DNA from: a virus
Length of the DNA: 64,000 nucleotides
IMG/VR virus record: IMGVR_UViG_3300035698_020241
Coordinates: 1 to 64,000 of that record
Reading direction: 5' to 3' (one strand)
This document shows, piece by piece, positions 8,712 through 16,812 of the stretch. Position 1 is the first letter of the stretch; the number at the start of each line of letters is the position of its first letter. Position numbers and translations under genes: made by a program. The notes under the pieces were generated by a model. That model did not search any database, had not been told where the DNA came from, and saw only the letters and a list, made by a program, of their open reading frames with translations.

Positions 8712-9428
8712 ATGAAATTTTTCTTTTCGTCAGGAGCTATGGGCTATCATGGTGAAGGTTGGAAATGGCACAAGTTATTTGGATATAAGTTTCCAAATTT
8801 TCCTGTGATAACAAAAACTATAACTTTGAGGCCAAAAAAGGGATTGCCTTTTGCTATTATACCTTTCGGTAAATCCGTATGGAATAAGAATATGTGGAGT
8901 AATATGGGGTTTCATGCATGGAAGGATACATGGGATAGAATATGGCATGAAAATAGACCTTTGATCGTATCTCTTGGTGGAACAGATAGAGAAATGCAAA
9001 CTATGTGCAATGGCCTGTATAGATGTAACGGTATTGCAGGTGTTGAACTGAACTATTCCTGTCCAAATGTAAAAACCTTAAATTACAGACTCCCTGATAC
9101 GGATTATCCCCTATACCTGAAGCTTAACTGTACTCAGAGTCCTCTGTGGTATAGAAACCATTTTGACAAAATTGAACGAATACATATTAATTCAGTACCA
9201 AAATATTGGGGTGGTATATCTGGAAGAATGGCTAGAAAAGATAACTGGGATTTCATTAGAAGAATGATAAATGCTAGAGAAATACCAATACCAATTGCAG
9301 GATGTTCATTTTATGATAGAAAGGATATAGACACATTAAGTGAAATGGGTATAAAATATATAGGGGTGGGCTCAACTATAATAACGAATCCTAAATTAAT
9401 AGAAGGATTACAAGACTATATAATATGA
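8712..9428 (+). CDS. Dihydroorotate dehydrogenase-like flavoprotein
   Basis: The 238-residue sequence has the order of motifs of the PyrD TIM barrel. TKTITLRPKKG appears near the N-terminus, then ELNYSCPNVK (family N-x-S-C-P-N), LYLKLN (flavin-contacting Lys), and NSVPKYWGGISGRM (family GGLSG). IPIAGCSFYDRKDI and YIGVGSTII end the barrel. PyrD oxidises dihydroorotate to orotate using FMN. The protein is shorter than the usual 300 or more residues, and the loop around the usual GG(I/V) phosphate site is altered, so the substrate may differ. The ATG has GGAGG seven bases upstream; an upstream GTG at 8700 is less likely. It has its own promoter. Confidence 0.72.
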   Translation: MKFFFSSGAMGYHGEGWKWHKLFGYKFPNFPVITKTITLRPKKGLPFAIIPFGKSVWNKNMWSNMGFHAWKDTWDRIWHENRPLIVSLGGTDREMQTMCNGLYRCNGIAGVELNYSCPNVKTLNYRLPDTDYPLYLKLNCTQSPLWYRNHFDKIERIHINSVPKYWGGISGRMARKDNWDFIRRMINAREIPIPIAGCSFYDRKDIDTLSEMGIKYIGVGSTIITNPKLIEGLQDYII

Positions 9429-9463
9429 GATTTATACAAAAAATGGAGTAATTAAAAGTTTTA

Positions 9464-10348
9464 ATGGGAAAGAAATTAACAATAGAAAAAGTGAAAGAAT
9501 ATATAGAGAAAGAAGGTTATAACCTTCTAAGCGATACATATATAAATAACAAAACTAAGTTAGAAATGCAATGTCCTGAAGGTCATAAATTGAAAATGAT
9601 ATTTAATAGTTTTCAGACCGGAAATAGATGTTGTATATGTTTTGGTAAGAAAAAATTTACCTACGAATATGTAAAGGAACAATTTGAAAAGGAAGGTTAT
9701 AAACTTCTAAGTGATACATATGTGGATAATATAACTAAATTAAAAGTACAATGTCCTGAAGGTCACAAATTTGGAATTAGATTGAATCATTTTAAGACAG
9801 GAATTAGATGCGCTGAATGTGCTGGTAATAAAAAACATACATACGAATTTGTAAAAGTACAAATTGAGAAGGAAGGTTATGAAATATTAAGCAAGGAATA
9901 TAAGAATAATGAAACTAAGTTACAATTACAATGTCCAAAGGGTCATAAAATGGAAATGAAATGGAGTAGTTTTAATAGAGGTGAAAGATGTCCTATATGT
10001 TGGGAAGAACAATCATTCTCAAAACCTGAAAAGGAAGTATTGGAAATAGTAAAATCATTTACAGGTGAATTGGTAGTTGAAAATGATAGAACACAAATAA
10101 TAAATCCTAAAACAGGTAATAACTTAGAATTAGATGTTTGGATACCTTCATTGAGTAAAGCAATTGAATTCAATGGTACATATTGGCATAGTAGTGATTA
10201 TTCCAAATATAAGGATAAACAAAAGGTAATACAGTGTAAAGAAAAAGGTATTGATTTAATGGTAATAACTGATGAAGATTGGTTAAAAAATAGAAAAATG
10301 TTGGAAAGAAAAATAAAAAAATATGTAAGGAGAGATAAAAATGAGTAG
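9464..10348 (+). CDS. Free-standing Vsr-like (EDxHD) homing endonuclease with three zinc-ribbon repeats
   Basis: The 294-residue protein has three tandem repeats of about 60 residues, each with 'YV/I-K-x-x-EKEGY-x-LLSDTY' followed by CPEGHK and a later CxxC pair. These look like DNA-binding zinc modules. The C-terminal nuclease has LELDVWIPSLSKAIEFNG and then TYWHSSDY, the pattern of the very-short-patch-repair fold used by EDxHD homing endonucleases. It sits between two unrelated genes and overlaps the next by 8 bp. It resembles the nuclease inside the split gp46 locus in its C-terminal domain. Probable role: cutting alleles that lack it to spread the element. Confidence 0.8.
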   Translation: MGKKLTIEKVKEYIEKEGYNLLSDTYINNKTKLEMQCPEGHKLKMIFNSFQTGNRCCICFGKKKFTYEYVKEQFEKEGYKLLSDTYVDNITKLKVQCPEGHKFGIRLNHFKTGIRCAECAGNKKHTYEFVKVQIEKEGYEILSKEYKNNETKLQLQCPKGHKMEMKWSSFNRGERCPICWEEQSFSKPEKEVLEIVKSFTGELVVENDRTQIINPKTGNNLELDVWIPSLSKAIEFNGTYWHSSDYSKYKDKQKVIQCKEKGIDLMVITDEDWLKNRKMLERKIKKYVRRDKNE

Positions 10349-10808
10349 ATTTGAAGACGTAACAGAGGAAGTATATAATGTACTTAAAGATGTGAAAGAT
10401 GCAAAATTTCCGGTACTTGCCGGAGCAAATATCAAAGTTCTTTTTGATACAAAGAAAAGAATGAGTGGAGGAAAAATAATATTAGGAAGGATTCAAAAGA
10501 CCAATGACTTATTGAGACATTTGACCATAAGTGAGTCGGATAATGACGAGGGTTTTGATTATATAATGTACCTGGATAAAATGATATGGGACAATATTGA
10601 AAGAATTGATAGAGTTCGTTTAGTAAGGCATGAACTGCGTCATACTCTGGTTGATTTAGAGTCTAACACCAACCCCTTCAAAATAGTTCCTCATGATATT
10701 GAGGATTTTGTAGAGGAAATAAGCCTAAACGCAGATGATGTGAATTGGGCAAGTAGAGTTGGTGAATTAGGCAGGCATTTGTACGACCAAGAGAGTGATG
10801 ATAGATAA
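10341..10808 (+). CDS. Putative phage metallopeptidase
   Basis: The 155-residue protein contains RLVRHELRHTLVD, a zinc-binding HExxH site, about two-thirds along, followed by acidic helices (PHDIEDFVEEISLNADD). This matches the phage-associated putative metallopeptidase family found in many large phages. Substrate and timing are unknown. An AAGGAG ribosome site lies inside the end of the preceding endonuclease gene, and the stop overlaps the next ATG. Confidence 0.72.
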   Translation: MSRFEDVTEEVYNVLKDVKDAKFPVLAGANIKVLFDTKKRMSGGKIILGRIQKTNDLLRHLTISESDNDEGFDYIMYLDKMIWDNIERIDRVRLVRHELRHTLVDLESNTNPFKIVPHDIEDFVEEISLNADDVNWASRVGELGRHLYDQESDDR

Positions 10809-10885
10809 TGAATGAAGAAGAATTAAAAGAACATTGTGATGATTGTGAGAATTGTTCAAAATGTAATCTAATACAGGAGAGATAA
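10808..10885 (+). CDS. Cys-rich 25-residue mini-protein
   Basis: A very short ORF (MNEEELKEHC and following) with the cluster CDDCENCSKC, which could bind one metal ion. It begins on the stop of the metallopeptidase gene (TAATG). Its last codons hold the GGAGAG ribosome site of the next gene, so it may also serve to couple translation. It could instead be only a leader. Confidence 0.45.
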   Translation: MNEEELKEHCDDCENCSKCNLIQER

Positions 10886-10888
10886 AAC

Positions 10889-11473
10889 ATGAATAAATTA
10901 ATAAGTGTTATTTTGAATATACGATCATGGGTTGTAAATACATTTCGTAAGTTTCTAAAAAAACATGGAATATGGAAGAAGTTTCAAGCATATACTATTC
11001 CAAGTAAAGTAAGACAATGGCAAGAAAGAGAGAGAAAGGATTTAGGATATGTAAAAATGCAAAAAGGTGTGGTTGATATGGTATTAGCTAAAAAACTACA
11101 TAAAGAAATGCTTAGAGATATTAAGTACATATCAGATAAAGAAAATTATGGTAAAAAGGAATACTGGGCATCCTCTAAAGAAGTAATAGAGAGAATGCAG
11201 GACGATTGTGATGGACAAGCCGTGTATATGTGGAGAAAATTAAGAGATGCTGGATTTCCTGATGATAAAATAGGTATCTGTATAGTAAAACAACATGCAT
11301 TTTGTATAATAATAATTAACGATAAAGATTTTTGGTTGTTAGACAACGGTGCTATTTCAAGACAAATCGTAAAGGCAAGTAATACATTCCCAATAATAAT
11401 ACAGGGTGTATATAGAGAACCTCTTTATGGTTTTAATCTTTTTGATTATTGGTTATACGGTGGTGTAAAATAA
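10889..11473 (+). CDS. Transglutaminase-like cysteine proteinase
   Basis: The 194-residue product fits the bacterial transglutaminase-like cysteine proteinase pattern: DDCDGQAVYMWRKLRDAGFP (nucleophile Cys), then IVKQHAFCII (His), then WLLDNG (Asp). The N-terminal 50 residues are basic and hydrophobic (ISVILNIRSWVVNTFRKF) and may associate with membrane or nucleic acid. Such enzymes occur in phages but their targets are not known. The ribosome site lies in the preceding mini-ORF. Confidence 0.7.
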   Translation: MNKLISVILNIRSWVVNTFRKFLKKHGIWKKFQAYTIPSKVRQWQERERKDLGYVKMQKGVVDMVLAKKLHKEMLRDIKYISDKENYGKKEYWASSKEVIERMQDDCDGQAVYMWRKLRDAGFPDDKIGICIVKQHAFCIIIINDKDFWLLDNGAISRQIVKASNTFPIIIQGVYREPLYGFNLFDYWLYGGVK

Positions 11474-11475
11474 TA

Positions 11476-11646
11476 ATGTTAGTATGTGAAACAGGTGAAT
11501 ATATGTACAATCCCGCAGATATTTTATGTATCTATTGTGGGTTTGCTACATTGTGTAGATTTGATATATGGGGAAAAAGAGCAGGTAAGCCACTAATAAA
11601 TTTGGAAGAATATGAAATGGAATTATTAGGGGTTGTACCTATATGA
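11476..11646 (+). CDS. Small zinc-binding protein, unknown
   Basis: A 56-residue product with LVCETGEYM, CIYCG and ATLCRFD, giving about four Cys that could bind zinc. The frame is open from 11449, but ATG 11476 follows the upstream stop by 2 bp and is the better start. No family is recognised. Confidence 0.55.
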   Translation: MLVCETGEYMYNPADILCIYCGFATLCRFDIWGKRAGKPLINLEEYEMELLGVVPI

Positions 11647-11652
11647 GGTAAA

Positions 11653-11865
11653 ATGAAAATAGAGTTAAAAGATGTGAAATTTAAAAACTTCCTCAGTTTT
11701 GGAAGTAAGTGGCAAGAGGTTAAACTTAGACACGGTGTGAATTTAGTCTTAGGATATGATGAAGAAAACGATAAAAGTAATGGTAGTGGTAAGTGTGTTG
11801 CGTTTAATACCCTTATCAATATTGAATGTTCTAAGGAAATTAGGAAAATTTTAGAAGGCATGTAA
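11653..11865 (+). CDS. gp46-N: gp46/SbcC-like ATPase, N-terminal piece with split-intein N-half
   Basis: Residues 1-47 are the start of a Rad50/SbcC/gp46 ATPase: ELKDVKFKNFLSFG, then the Walker A motif SNGSGK. It breaks off at the Lys of the P-loop. Residue 48 is Cys and begins CVAFNTLINIE, an intein block A. About 23 intein residues follow, then a TAA. The rest of the intein and of gp46 is encoded from 12899. On its own the fragment cannot be an ATPase. I infer protein trans-splicing joining Lys47 to the Ser that follows the intein C-half. This is the shorter (atypical) kind of N-half. Confidence 0.88.
   Translation: MKIELKDVKFKNFLSFGSKWQEVKLRHGVNLVLGYDEENDKSNGSGKCVAFNTLINIECSKEIRKILEGM
11794..11862 (+). 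other. Split intein, N-terminal half (about 23 residues)
   Basis: It begins with Cys (TGT 11794-11796) directly after the P-loop GSGK and carries block A only (CVAFNTLINIE). It ends at the stop after RKILEGM. Block B is absent here and is found in the other half. Confidence 0.85.
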
Positions 11866-11909
11866 ACAACCTTGGAATATAAAATAAACGGGAGTGGAAT
11901 ATAAAAGTA

Positions 11910-12923
11910 ATGATATGTAAATATCCTAATTGCAATAATGAAACACATACTTATAAAGGAAAGAAAACACCAGATTTATTCTGTAAAAAACACTGTACAA
12001 TTCAGAATCTAATTACTTTTCAAATTAGATTTGGAGAGAAAGAAGGAAAAAATAGATATTCTAAAATGTTAGAAAAAAGACGGAGATCAAAAACTCTTGA
12101 AGGTATGGTTGAAAAATATGGAGAAATTAATGGTAAAAAGAGATGGGAAGATTATTGTTATAAGCAAGGAAAAAGAAATACTCTTGAAGGTCAGATTGAA
12201 TATTGGGGTAAAGAATTAGGAATTAAAAAATATAAAGAACGATGTTATAATTGTGGTAAACCAGTAAGAATAGATTATTTTCTTGAAAAAACAAATGGAA
12301 ATAGAGAATTAGCAGAACAAATGTTGAAAGAAAGGCAAGCAACATTCTCAAAAGAAAAATGTATAGAAAAACATGGGAAAATAAAAGGATTAAAAGTTTG
12401 GAAAGATAGACAAGATAGATGGCAAAAAACTTTAAAATCTAAATCACCTGAGGAAATAGAAAGGATAAACAAAAAGAAAGCCATAACAAAAGAAAATCTT
12501 ATAAAAATATATGGTGAAGTAATTGGTAAACAAAAACACAATGAATGGTTGAAAAAAATAACAAACTGTTTACCAAATTCTATTTCAAAAGCATCCAAAG
12601 AATTTTTTATAGATATAGAAAAAGAATTATCTATAAAAATATTAAAAGAACAAGTAATTGGAAATTATATTGTTGACGGAAAATTCAATAATATTATAAT
12701 AGAATTTTATGGTGATTATTGGCATTGTAACCCAAAAATATATAAAGATGATTATTATCATGCTAAATTAAAAATGTTTGCTAAACAAAAATGGAAAATA
12801 GATAGAAAAAGAGAAAAAACATTAAAAGAGTTAGGATATGATGTATTAGTTGTATGGGAAAATAATTGGACGAATAATAAGGAGAATATTATAAAAAAAT
12901 GTTGTGTGAAATTGGTAAAATAG
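11910..12923 (+). CDS. Vsr-like (EDxHD) homing endonuclease nested between the gp46 pieces
   Basis: The 337-residue protein has an N-terminal Cys/His cluster (CKYPNCNNETH, CKKHC). It then has repeats of the type EKYGEINGKKRWEDYCYKQ and EYWGKELGIKKYKE that are frequent in phage homing endonucleases, and a C-terminal nuclease with IIIEFYGDYWHCNPKIY and DVLVVWENNW. That C-terminal pattern is the very-short-patch-repair-type EDxHD fold. It lies in the gap between the two intein halves, starting 44 bp after the first piece and overlapping the second by 25 bp. It should target the uninterrupted gp46 P-loop sequence, so both invasion and protection follow from its position. Confidence 0.88.
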   Translation: MICKYPNCNNETHTYKGKKTPDLFCKKHCTIQNLITFQIRFGEKEGKNRYSKMLEKRRRSKTLEGMVEKYGEINGKKRWEDYCYKQGKRNTLEGQIEYWGKELGIKKYKERCYNCGKPVRIDYFLEKTNGNRELAEQMLKERQATFSKEKCIEKHGKIKGLKVWKDRQDRWQKTLKSKSPEEIERINKKKAITKENLIKIYGEVIGKQKHNEWLKKITNCLPNSISKASKEFFIDIEKELSIKILKEQVIGNYIVDGKFNNIIIEFYGDYWHCNPKIYKDDYYHAKLKMFAKQKWKIDRKREKTLKELGYDVLVVWENNWTNNKENIIKKCCVKLVK

Positions 12924-13264
12924 TAAAATTATACAAAGAACATCCAGAATATATTGGTAAAGTTTTTGTTGATACTCCTTATGGTAAAAAAAGAATACTT
13001 TATGCTGACATTGTTGAAAAAAACACAGAAGTATATAAACTGAAAACAGATATATATGAACTTATAGGTTCACCACAACATAGAGTAGAATGTAATAACA
13101 AGTGGATGTATTTAAAAGATATTTCCAATGGTGATTTTGTTAGCACAATAAATGGTAAAAAGAAAGTATTGTTATGTCAAAAAGAAAATGATTTATATGA
13201 TTTATATGATATACAAGTTGAAGATGTAGAACAATATTATTCTAATGGAATACTTTCTCATAAT
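12899..13264 (+). other. Split intein, C-terminal half (about 122 residues)
   Basis: It contains block B (GSPQH, with the conserved His) and the C-terminal His-Asn followed by Ser (codon 13265-13267). The length split of about 23 plus 122 places the break between blocks A and B, not at the usual endonuclease site between B and F. Confidence 0.85.
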
Positions 13265-15337
13265 TCATCTTTCCTTGAAACTATACCTTTTGCACTATTT
13301 GGTAAAGTTCATAAGGATATAAAAAAAGACCAAATAGTTAATTGGAAAAATAGAAAAGGTTGTGAGGTTCACCTAACATTTACGAAAGGTGAATCAGAAT
13401 ATAGAGTATATAGAGGTATCAAACCTGATAAGTTTGAAATATATAAAGACGAAGTATTGGTTGATAAGCCGGCACATGTCAAGGATTATCAGTTAATACT
13501 TGATGGTATTATAGGCTTAAATTACAACGTCTTCATGAGCCTTGTCCATTCTAATATCAATTCATCTGCACCAATTCTGGCGATGAAAAAACCCGATAAA
13601 CGAAAATTTATAGAGAAATCGTTTGGTCTTGAGTTATATACAAAACTTCATGAGATTTGTAATGAAAAACTCAAGAAAGGTAATGAGAAGATAAAAGAAA
13701 TGGAATTCTCTACACTTAAAAACAATGAGGCTGTAAAATTAGCCGAGGAAAGAGTCGCATCTATTAATAGAAAATTAAAGGAAATGGGATCATCAGTAAT
13801 TGAATTAAAAGATGCAGAAGAAAAACTGAAGGAACTTATTGATGGTGATGAAGACTGGGACGAACAACTTGATGCTGCAAGTACTGAACTTAAAATAGTT
13901 GATGAGGCTGATTCACATCATTCATGGCTTGTAAAAGCTATAGAAGGTAAAATGGCTCTTACAACTCAAAAGATAAAAATGATGATTAACCAAGTTCAAA
14001 GTTTAAAATCTGATATAAGTAAAACAGAAGACATAGAGACCAAAAAAAGGAAGATAACAGCCATTCTGAAATTATGGGGTGATGAAGATATAATATCAGA
14101 AAAAATAGGGTTAACAAAAGCTCTTATCAATGACTATAATATAAGAATAGATCATCATTTAGAAAATACACAAAAACTACAAATTGATGTTACAAGTTGT
14201 AAAAAGAATGTCAAAAAGATACAACACCAATGGGGTGTATTGAAAATAGATAAAAAATGTCCAACATGTAATACGAATGTTGAAGGTACTGACATTCTAA
14301 AGAACTTGGAAAGAGATATGAAAGAAGATCAGGATTTTGCGGATAGACAAACTGAACAAATTAAAAAAATAGTTGCAGATGTTGATGAAATAAGAAAAAG
14401 TCATAAAACGAATAGTGGACTTTTGAAAGAGTTGGAAGATGTAAAGATGCAATACTTATTACTTGAAAAAGAGGTAACAAGTAGTAATTATGATGAACTT
14501 ATAGAAAGATTAGATATATTAAATAATAAAATAACTCGTACACGGTCTGTTGCTGATAAGTTGAGGACTAAAAGGGATGAAATTGATGCTTATAGGGAGA
14601 AGTCTATAAGTAGAATTGAGATTTTGAAGGAAGAGAAAAATGATTTTCTTAATAAGATCAATAATATATCAGATGCTCAAAAACAAGTAGATAAATTAGA
14701 TGAGAAGGTATCACTTGAAGTAGATAACAAATCAACATATGTTACACTGGTTAAAAAAGATGAGAAAAATATAAAAAGGTTACTATCTGAAAATAGAAGT
14801 TTTATTGCAAAGGTTAGTAAGTTGTCCGATCTCAAGGATTATATTAATTTTATAAAAACATGTTGCGGTGATGATAAGGTAAAACAATATGCAATAAGTT
14901 CAATAATGCCGTATCTTAACAAACAAACGAACCATTATTTATCAGATGTAGGCCATAATTTCTGGGTAAAACTAGATAAATGGTTAGAAGCCCGGATAGA
15001 AGGACCTGGTATTATTAATGGTAGTTATGGTTCATTAAGTGGAGGTGAAGGACGAGTTATAGATTTATCACTTCAATTTGCCTTTCTTGATATTGCGAGA
15101 CTTAGAGCAGGTGTATTTCCATCTATATTAATTTTTGATGAAATACTTGACAGTAGTATTGATGTTCAAGGGTTACAAAAAATTATAGATATCGTTAAAA
15201 TTAAACAGAAAGAAGATAATTCACAAGTATTCATAATTAGTCATAGGCAAGAAATAGATGAACTTGAGGTTGATGATGTTTATTTTGTTACAAAAAGTGA
15301 AGGATATTCAAGTATTGAAATCAAGGAATCTATATAA
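12899..15337 (+). CDS. gp46-C: gp46/SbcC-like ATPase, C-terminal piece preceded by split-intein C-half
   Basis: Residues 1-122 are the intein C-half, with block B-like LIGSPQHRVE and blocks F/G in LYDIQVEDVEQYYSNG then ILSHN. Ser123 starts the extein: SSFLETIPFALFGK continues the P-loop. The rest has long coiled coils, a Rad50 zinc hook CPTC (about residue 456), the ABC signature SLSGGEGR (about 712) and Walker B ILIFDEI (about 743). After trans-splicing the mature protein would be about 737 residues. With gp47 it resects DNA ends. ATG 12899 has AAGGAG 14 bp upstream, a rather long spacing, so the exact start is less sure. Confidence 0.88.
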   Translation: MLCEIGKIVKLYKEHPEYIGKVFVDTPYGKKRILYADIVEKNTEVYKLKTDIYELIGSPQHRVECNNKWMYLKDISNGDFVSTINGKKKVLLCQKENDLYDLYDIQVEDVEQYYSNGILSHNSSFLETIPFALFGKVHKDIKKDQIVNWKNRKGCEVHLTFTKGESEYRVYRGIKPDKFEIYKDEVLVDKPAHVKDYQLILDGIIGLNYNVFMSLVHSNINSSAPILAMKKPDKRKFIEKSFGLELYTKLHEICNEKLKKGNEKIKEMEFSTLKNNEAVKLAEERVASINRKLKEMGSSVIELKDAEEKLKELIDGDEDWDEQLDAASTELKIVDEADSHHSWLVKAIEGKMALTTQKIKMMINQVQSLKSDISKTEDIETKKRKITAILKLWGDEDIISEKIGLTKALINDYNIRIDHHLENTQKLQIDVTSCKKNVKKIQHQWGVLKIDKKCPTCNTNVEGTDILKNLERDMKEDQDFADRQTEQIKKIVADVDEIRKSHKTNSGLLKELEDVKMQYLLLEKEVTSSNYDELIERLDILNNKITRTRSVADKLRTKRDEIDAYREKSISRIEILKEEKNDFLNKINNISDAQKQVDKLDEKVSLEVDNKSTYVTLVKKDEKNIKRLLSENRSFIAKVSKLSDLKDYINFIKTCCGDDKVKQYAISSIMPYLNKQTNHYLSDVGHNFWVKLDKWLEARIEGPGIINGSYGSLSGGEGRVIDLSLQFAFLDIARLRAGVFPSILIFDEILDSSIDVQGLQKIIDIVKIKQKEDNSQVFIISHRQEIDELEVDDVYFVTKSEGYSSIEIKESI

Positions 15338-16090
15338 GTGAAAAACTTTGGTATAATATATAAGGTAACTAATATTCTTAATGGTAAAATTTATATAGGA
15401 CAGACTATTAGAGGTTTAGAAGTAAGGGGGCAATGTCATATATCTGAATCAAAAAATGGTAATACATATTTTAATAGAGCTTTAAGAAAATATTGTCCGG
15501 AAAACTTTGAATGGGAAGTTATTGAAGAATGTTATTCAAAGGAAGATTTAGATTTAGCCGAAGAATGGTATATTAGATATTATAACACTTTCGGATCAAA
15601 TGGATATAATTTGACGTTTGGTGGAGAGGGAACTATAGGTTGGAAACCTTCAGAAGAGACAAGGAAAAAGATTAGTAAATCCATGTGTGGTGAGAATAAT
15701 CCTAACTATGGTAAGGAACGTTCTGAAGAGTATAGAAAAAAATTAAGTGATACATTAAAAGGTAGAAAACACTCAGAAGGACATAAGAGAAAGTTAAGTG
15801 AAGTTAATAAAGGTAAAAAACTTTCAGAAGAGACAAGGAAAAAGATGGGCGAATCGCGTAAAGGTGAAAAAAATGTAAGAGCAAAGAAGAGGGTTGTTAT
15901 AAGACCCGATGGTAGAAAATATTTTTGTCACGGAACATTTACTAAACTTTGTAAAGAATTTAGTAAAGAGTTTAAAAAGAATATGTTAAGATTTTTGATT
16001 GATGTTAATAAGTCCGGGAAAGAAATAAATGGTTGGGTGGTTTTTGATGTTGATGATACACCTACAAATGAAAATATTATCATATATTAG
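15338..16090 (+). CDS. GIY-YIG homing endonuclease with NUMOD3 repeats
   Basis: The 250-residue product starts with GIIYKVTNILNGKIYIGQT, a GIY-YIG nuclease start, followed by EEWYIRYYNT and GYNLTFGGEG. Residues about 100-180 hold repeats such as SEETRKKISKSMCGENNPNYG and SEGHKRKLSE, the NUMOD3 DNA-binding type. The C-terminal part is probably a helix-turn-helix. It begins with GTG directly on the stop of gp46, a typical place for a free-standing homing endonuclease. It is clearly related to the leftward genes at 23294-24001 and 48642-49448. Confidence 0.88.
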   Translation: MKNFGIIYKVTNILNGKIYIGQTIRGLEVRGQCHISESKNGNTYFNRALRKYCPENFEWEVIEECYSKEDLDLAEEWYIRYYNTFGSNGYNLTFGGEGTIGWKPSEETRKKISKSMCGENNPNYGKERSEEYRKKLSDTLKGRKHSEGHKRKLSEVNKGKKLSEETRKKMGESRKGEKNVRAKKRVVIRPDGRKYFCHGTFTKLCKEFSKEFKKNMLRFLIDVNKSGKEINGWVVFDVDDTPTNENIIIY

Positions 16091-16102
16091 AAAAAACAAT
16101 AG

Positions 16103-16131
16103 TTTACAATTTTATTCAATTGTGTTATAAT
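16103..16131 (+). promoter_or_regulatory. Sigma70-like promoter with inverted repeat in the spacer
   Basis: TTTACA (16103-16108), 17 bp and TATAAT (16126-16131). ACAATT and AATTGT arms (16106-16111 and 16118-16123) form an inverted repeat overlapping the -35 box and spacer, which could be an operator or chance. Confidence 0.75.
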
Positions 16132-16154
16132 TTATTTAATGAAAGGAATATGAA

Positions 16155-16337
16155 ATGAGGATATCAGAAAAACAATTACAAGCATTGATGGTTATTTTGA
16201 AAGATTCTATAAACCAGAATATTGTTGGTATATTTAGTTTAACATGGGAAGATAGACGAGACTTAATTAATGAGATAGTTAATCAACAAAGTGATGTATT
16301 AATAGATGTGGAGGGAGATAAACAAATTGAAAGTTAA
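16155..16337 (+). CDS. Small hypothetical protein
   Basis: A 60-residue helical product (EKQLQALMVILKDSI and following) not recognised. It starts 24 bp after the promoter -10 box, with GAAAGGAA upstream. It overlaps the next gene. Confidence 0.6.
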   Translation: MRISEKQLQALMVILKDSINQNIVGIFSLTWEDRRDLINEIVNQQSDVLIDVEGDKQIES

Positions 16338-16803
16338 CAGTGTGGAATATGACGATACCCATATTGAATTGTTCCTTGAGAAACTATTCTGGAGTGCAGG
16401 AGAAGGAGGAGGAGCAGCTCAACTGTTATTAGAAAAACTAGCTTACGGTGATAATATTATTATTGCTGATAAAACACATGAGGAAACTCTTAATCAAGTA
16501 GCAGAGTTAAAAAATGAACTTAAATTGGTAAATAATGATTTGGAAAGTTATACAGATGAATTTACAAAATCTAGAAAATCATTAAAAGATGCTCAATTTA
16601 CGATATATAATCAAAATAAAGAAAAGAGAAAACTAATAATTGAGTGTGATAGTTATGCAGATCAAGTAACAGAATATGAAAGAATATGCGGCCTTGTTAA
16701 TTTATGGGAAAAAAGACCAAAAGAAAATATGATAGAAGTTGATAGAACCGATTTAGTATCAGGATTATTTGAAGATGAAGATGAAGATGAAGTACAATTT
16801 TAA
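16327..16803 (+). CDS. Coiled-coil protein, unknown
   Basis: About 158 residues, with a long coiled coil in the middle (LNQVAELKNELKLVNNDLES and following) and a very acidic C-terminus (EDEDEDEV). The frame is open from ATG 16306, but TTG 16327 has GGAGGGA ten bases upstream and is preferred. It overlaps the previous gene by 11 bp. Function unknown; it is the second gene after a promoter and before thymidylate synthase. Confidence 0.6.
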   Translation: MKVNSVEYDDTHIELFLEKLFWSAGEGGGAAQLLLEKLAYGDNIIIADKTHEETLNQVAELKNELKLVNNDLESYTDEFTKSRKSLKDAQFTIYNQNKEKRKLIIECDSYADQVTEYERICGLVNLWEKRPKENMIEVDRTDLVSGLFEDEDEDEVQF

Positions 16804-16812
16804 GGAGAAAAT

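Noticed and set aside
16106-16123. Inverted repeat in the promoter spacer as a defined operator
   Set aside because: The arms are only 6 bp of AT-rich sequence and no other promoter in the set carries them, so chance is likely.
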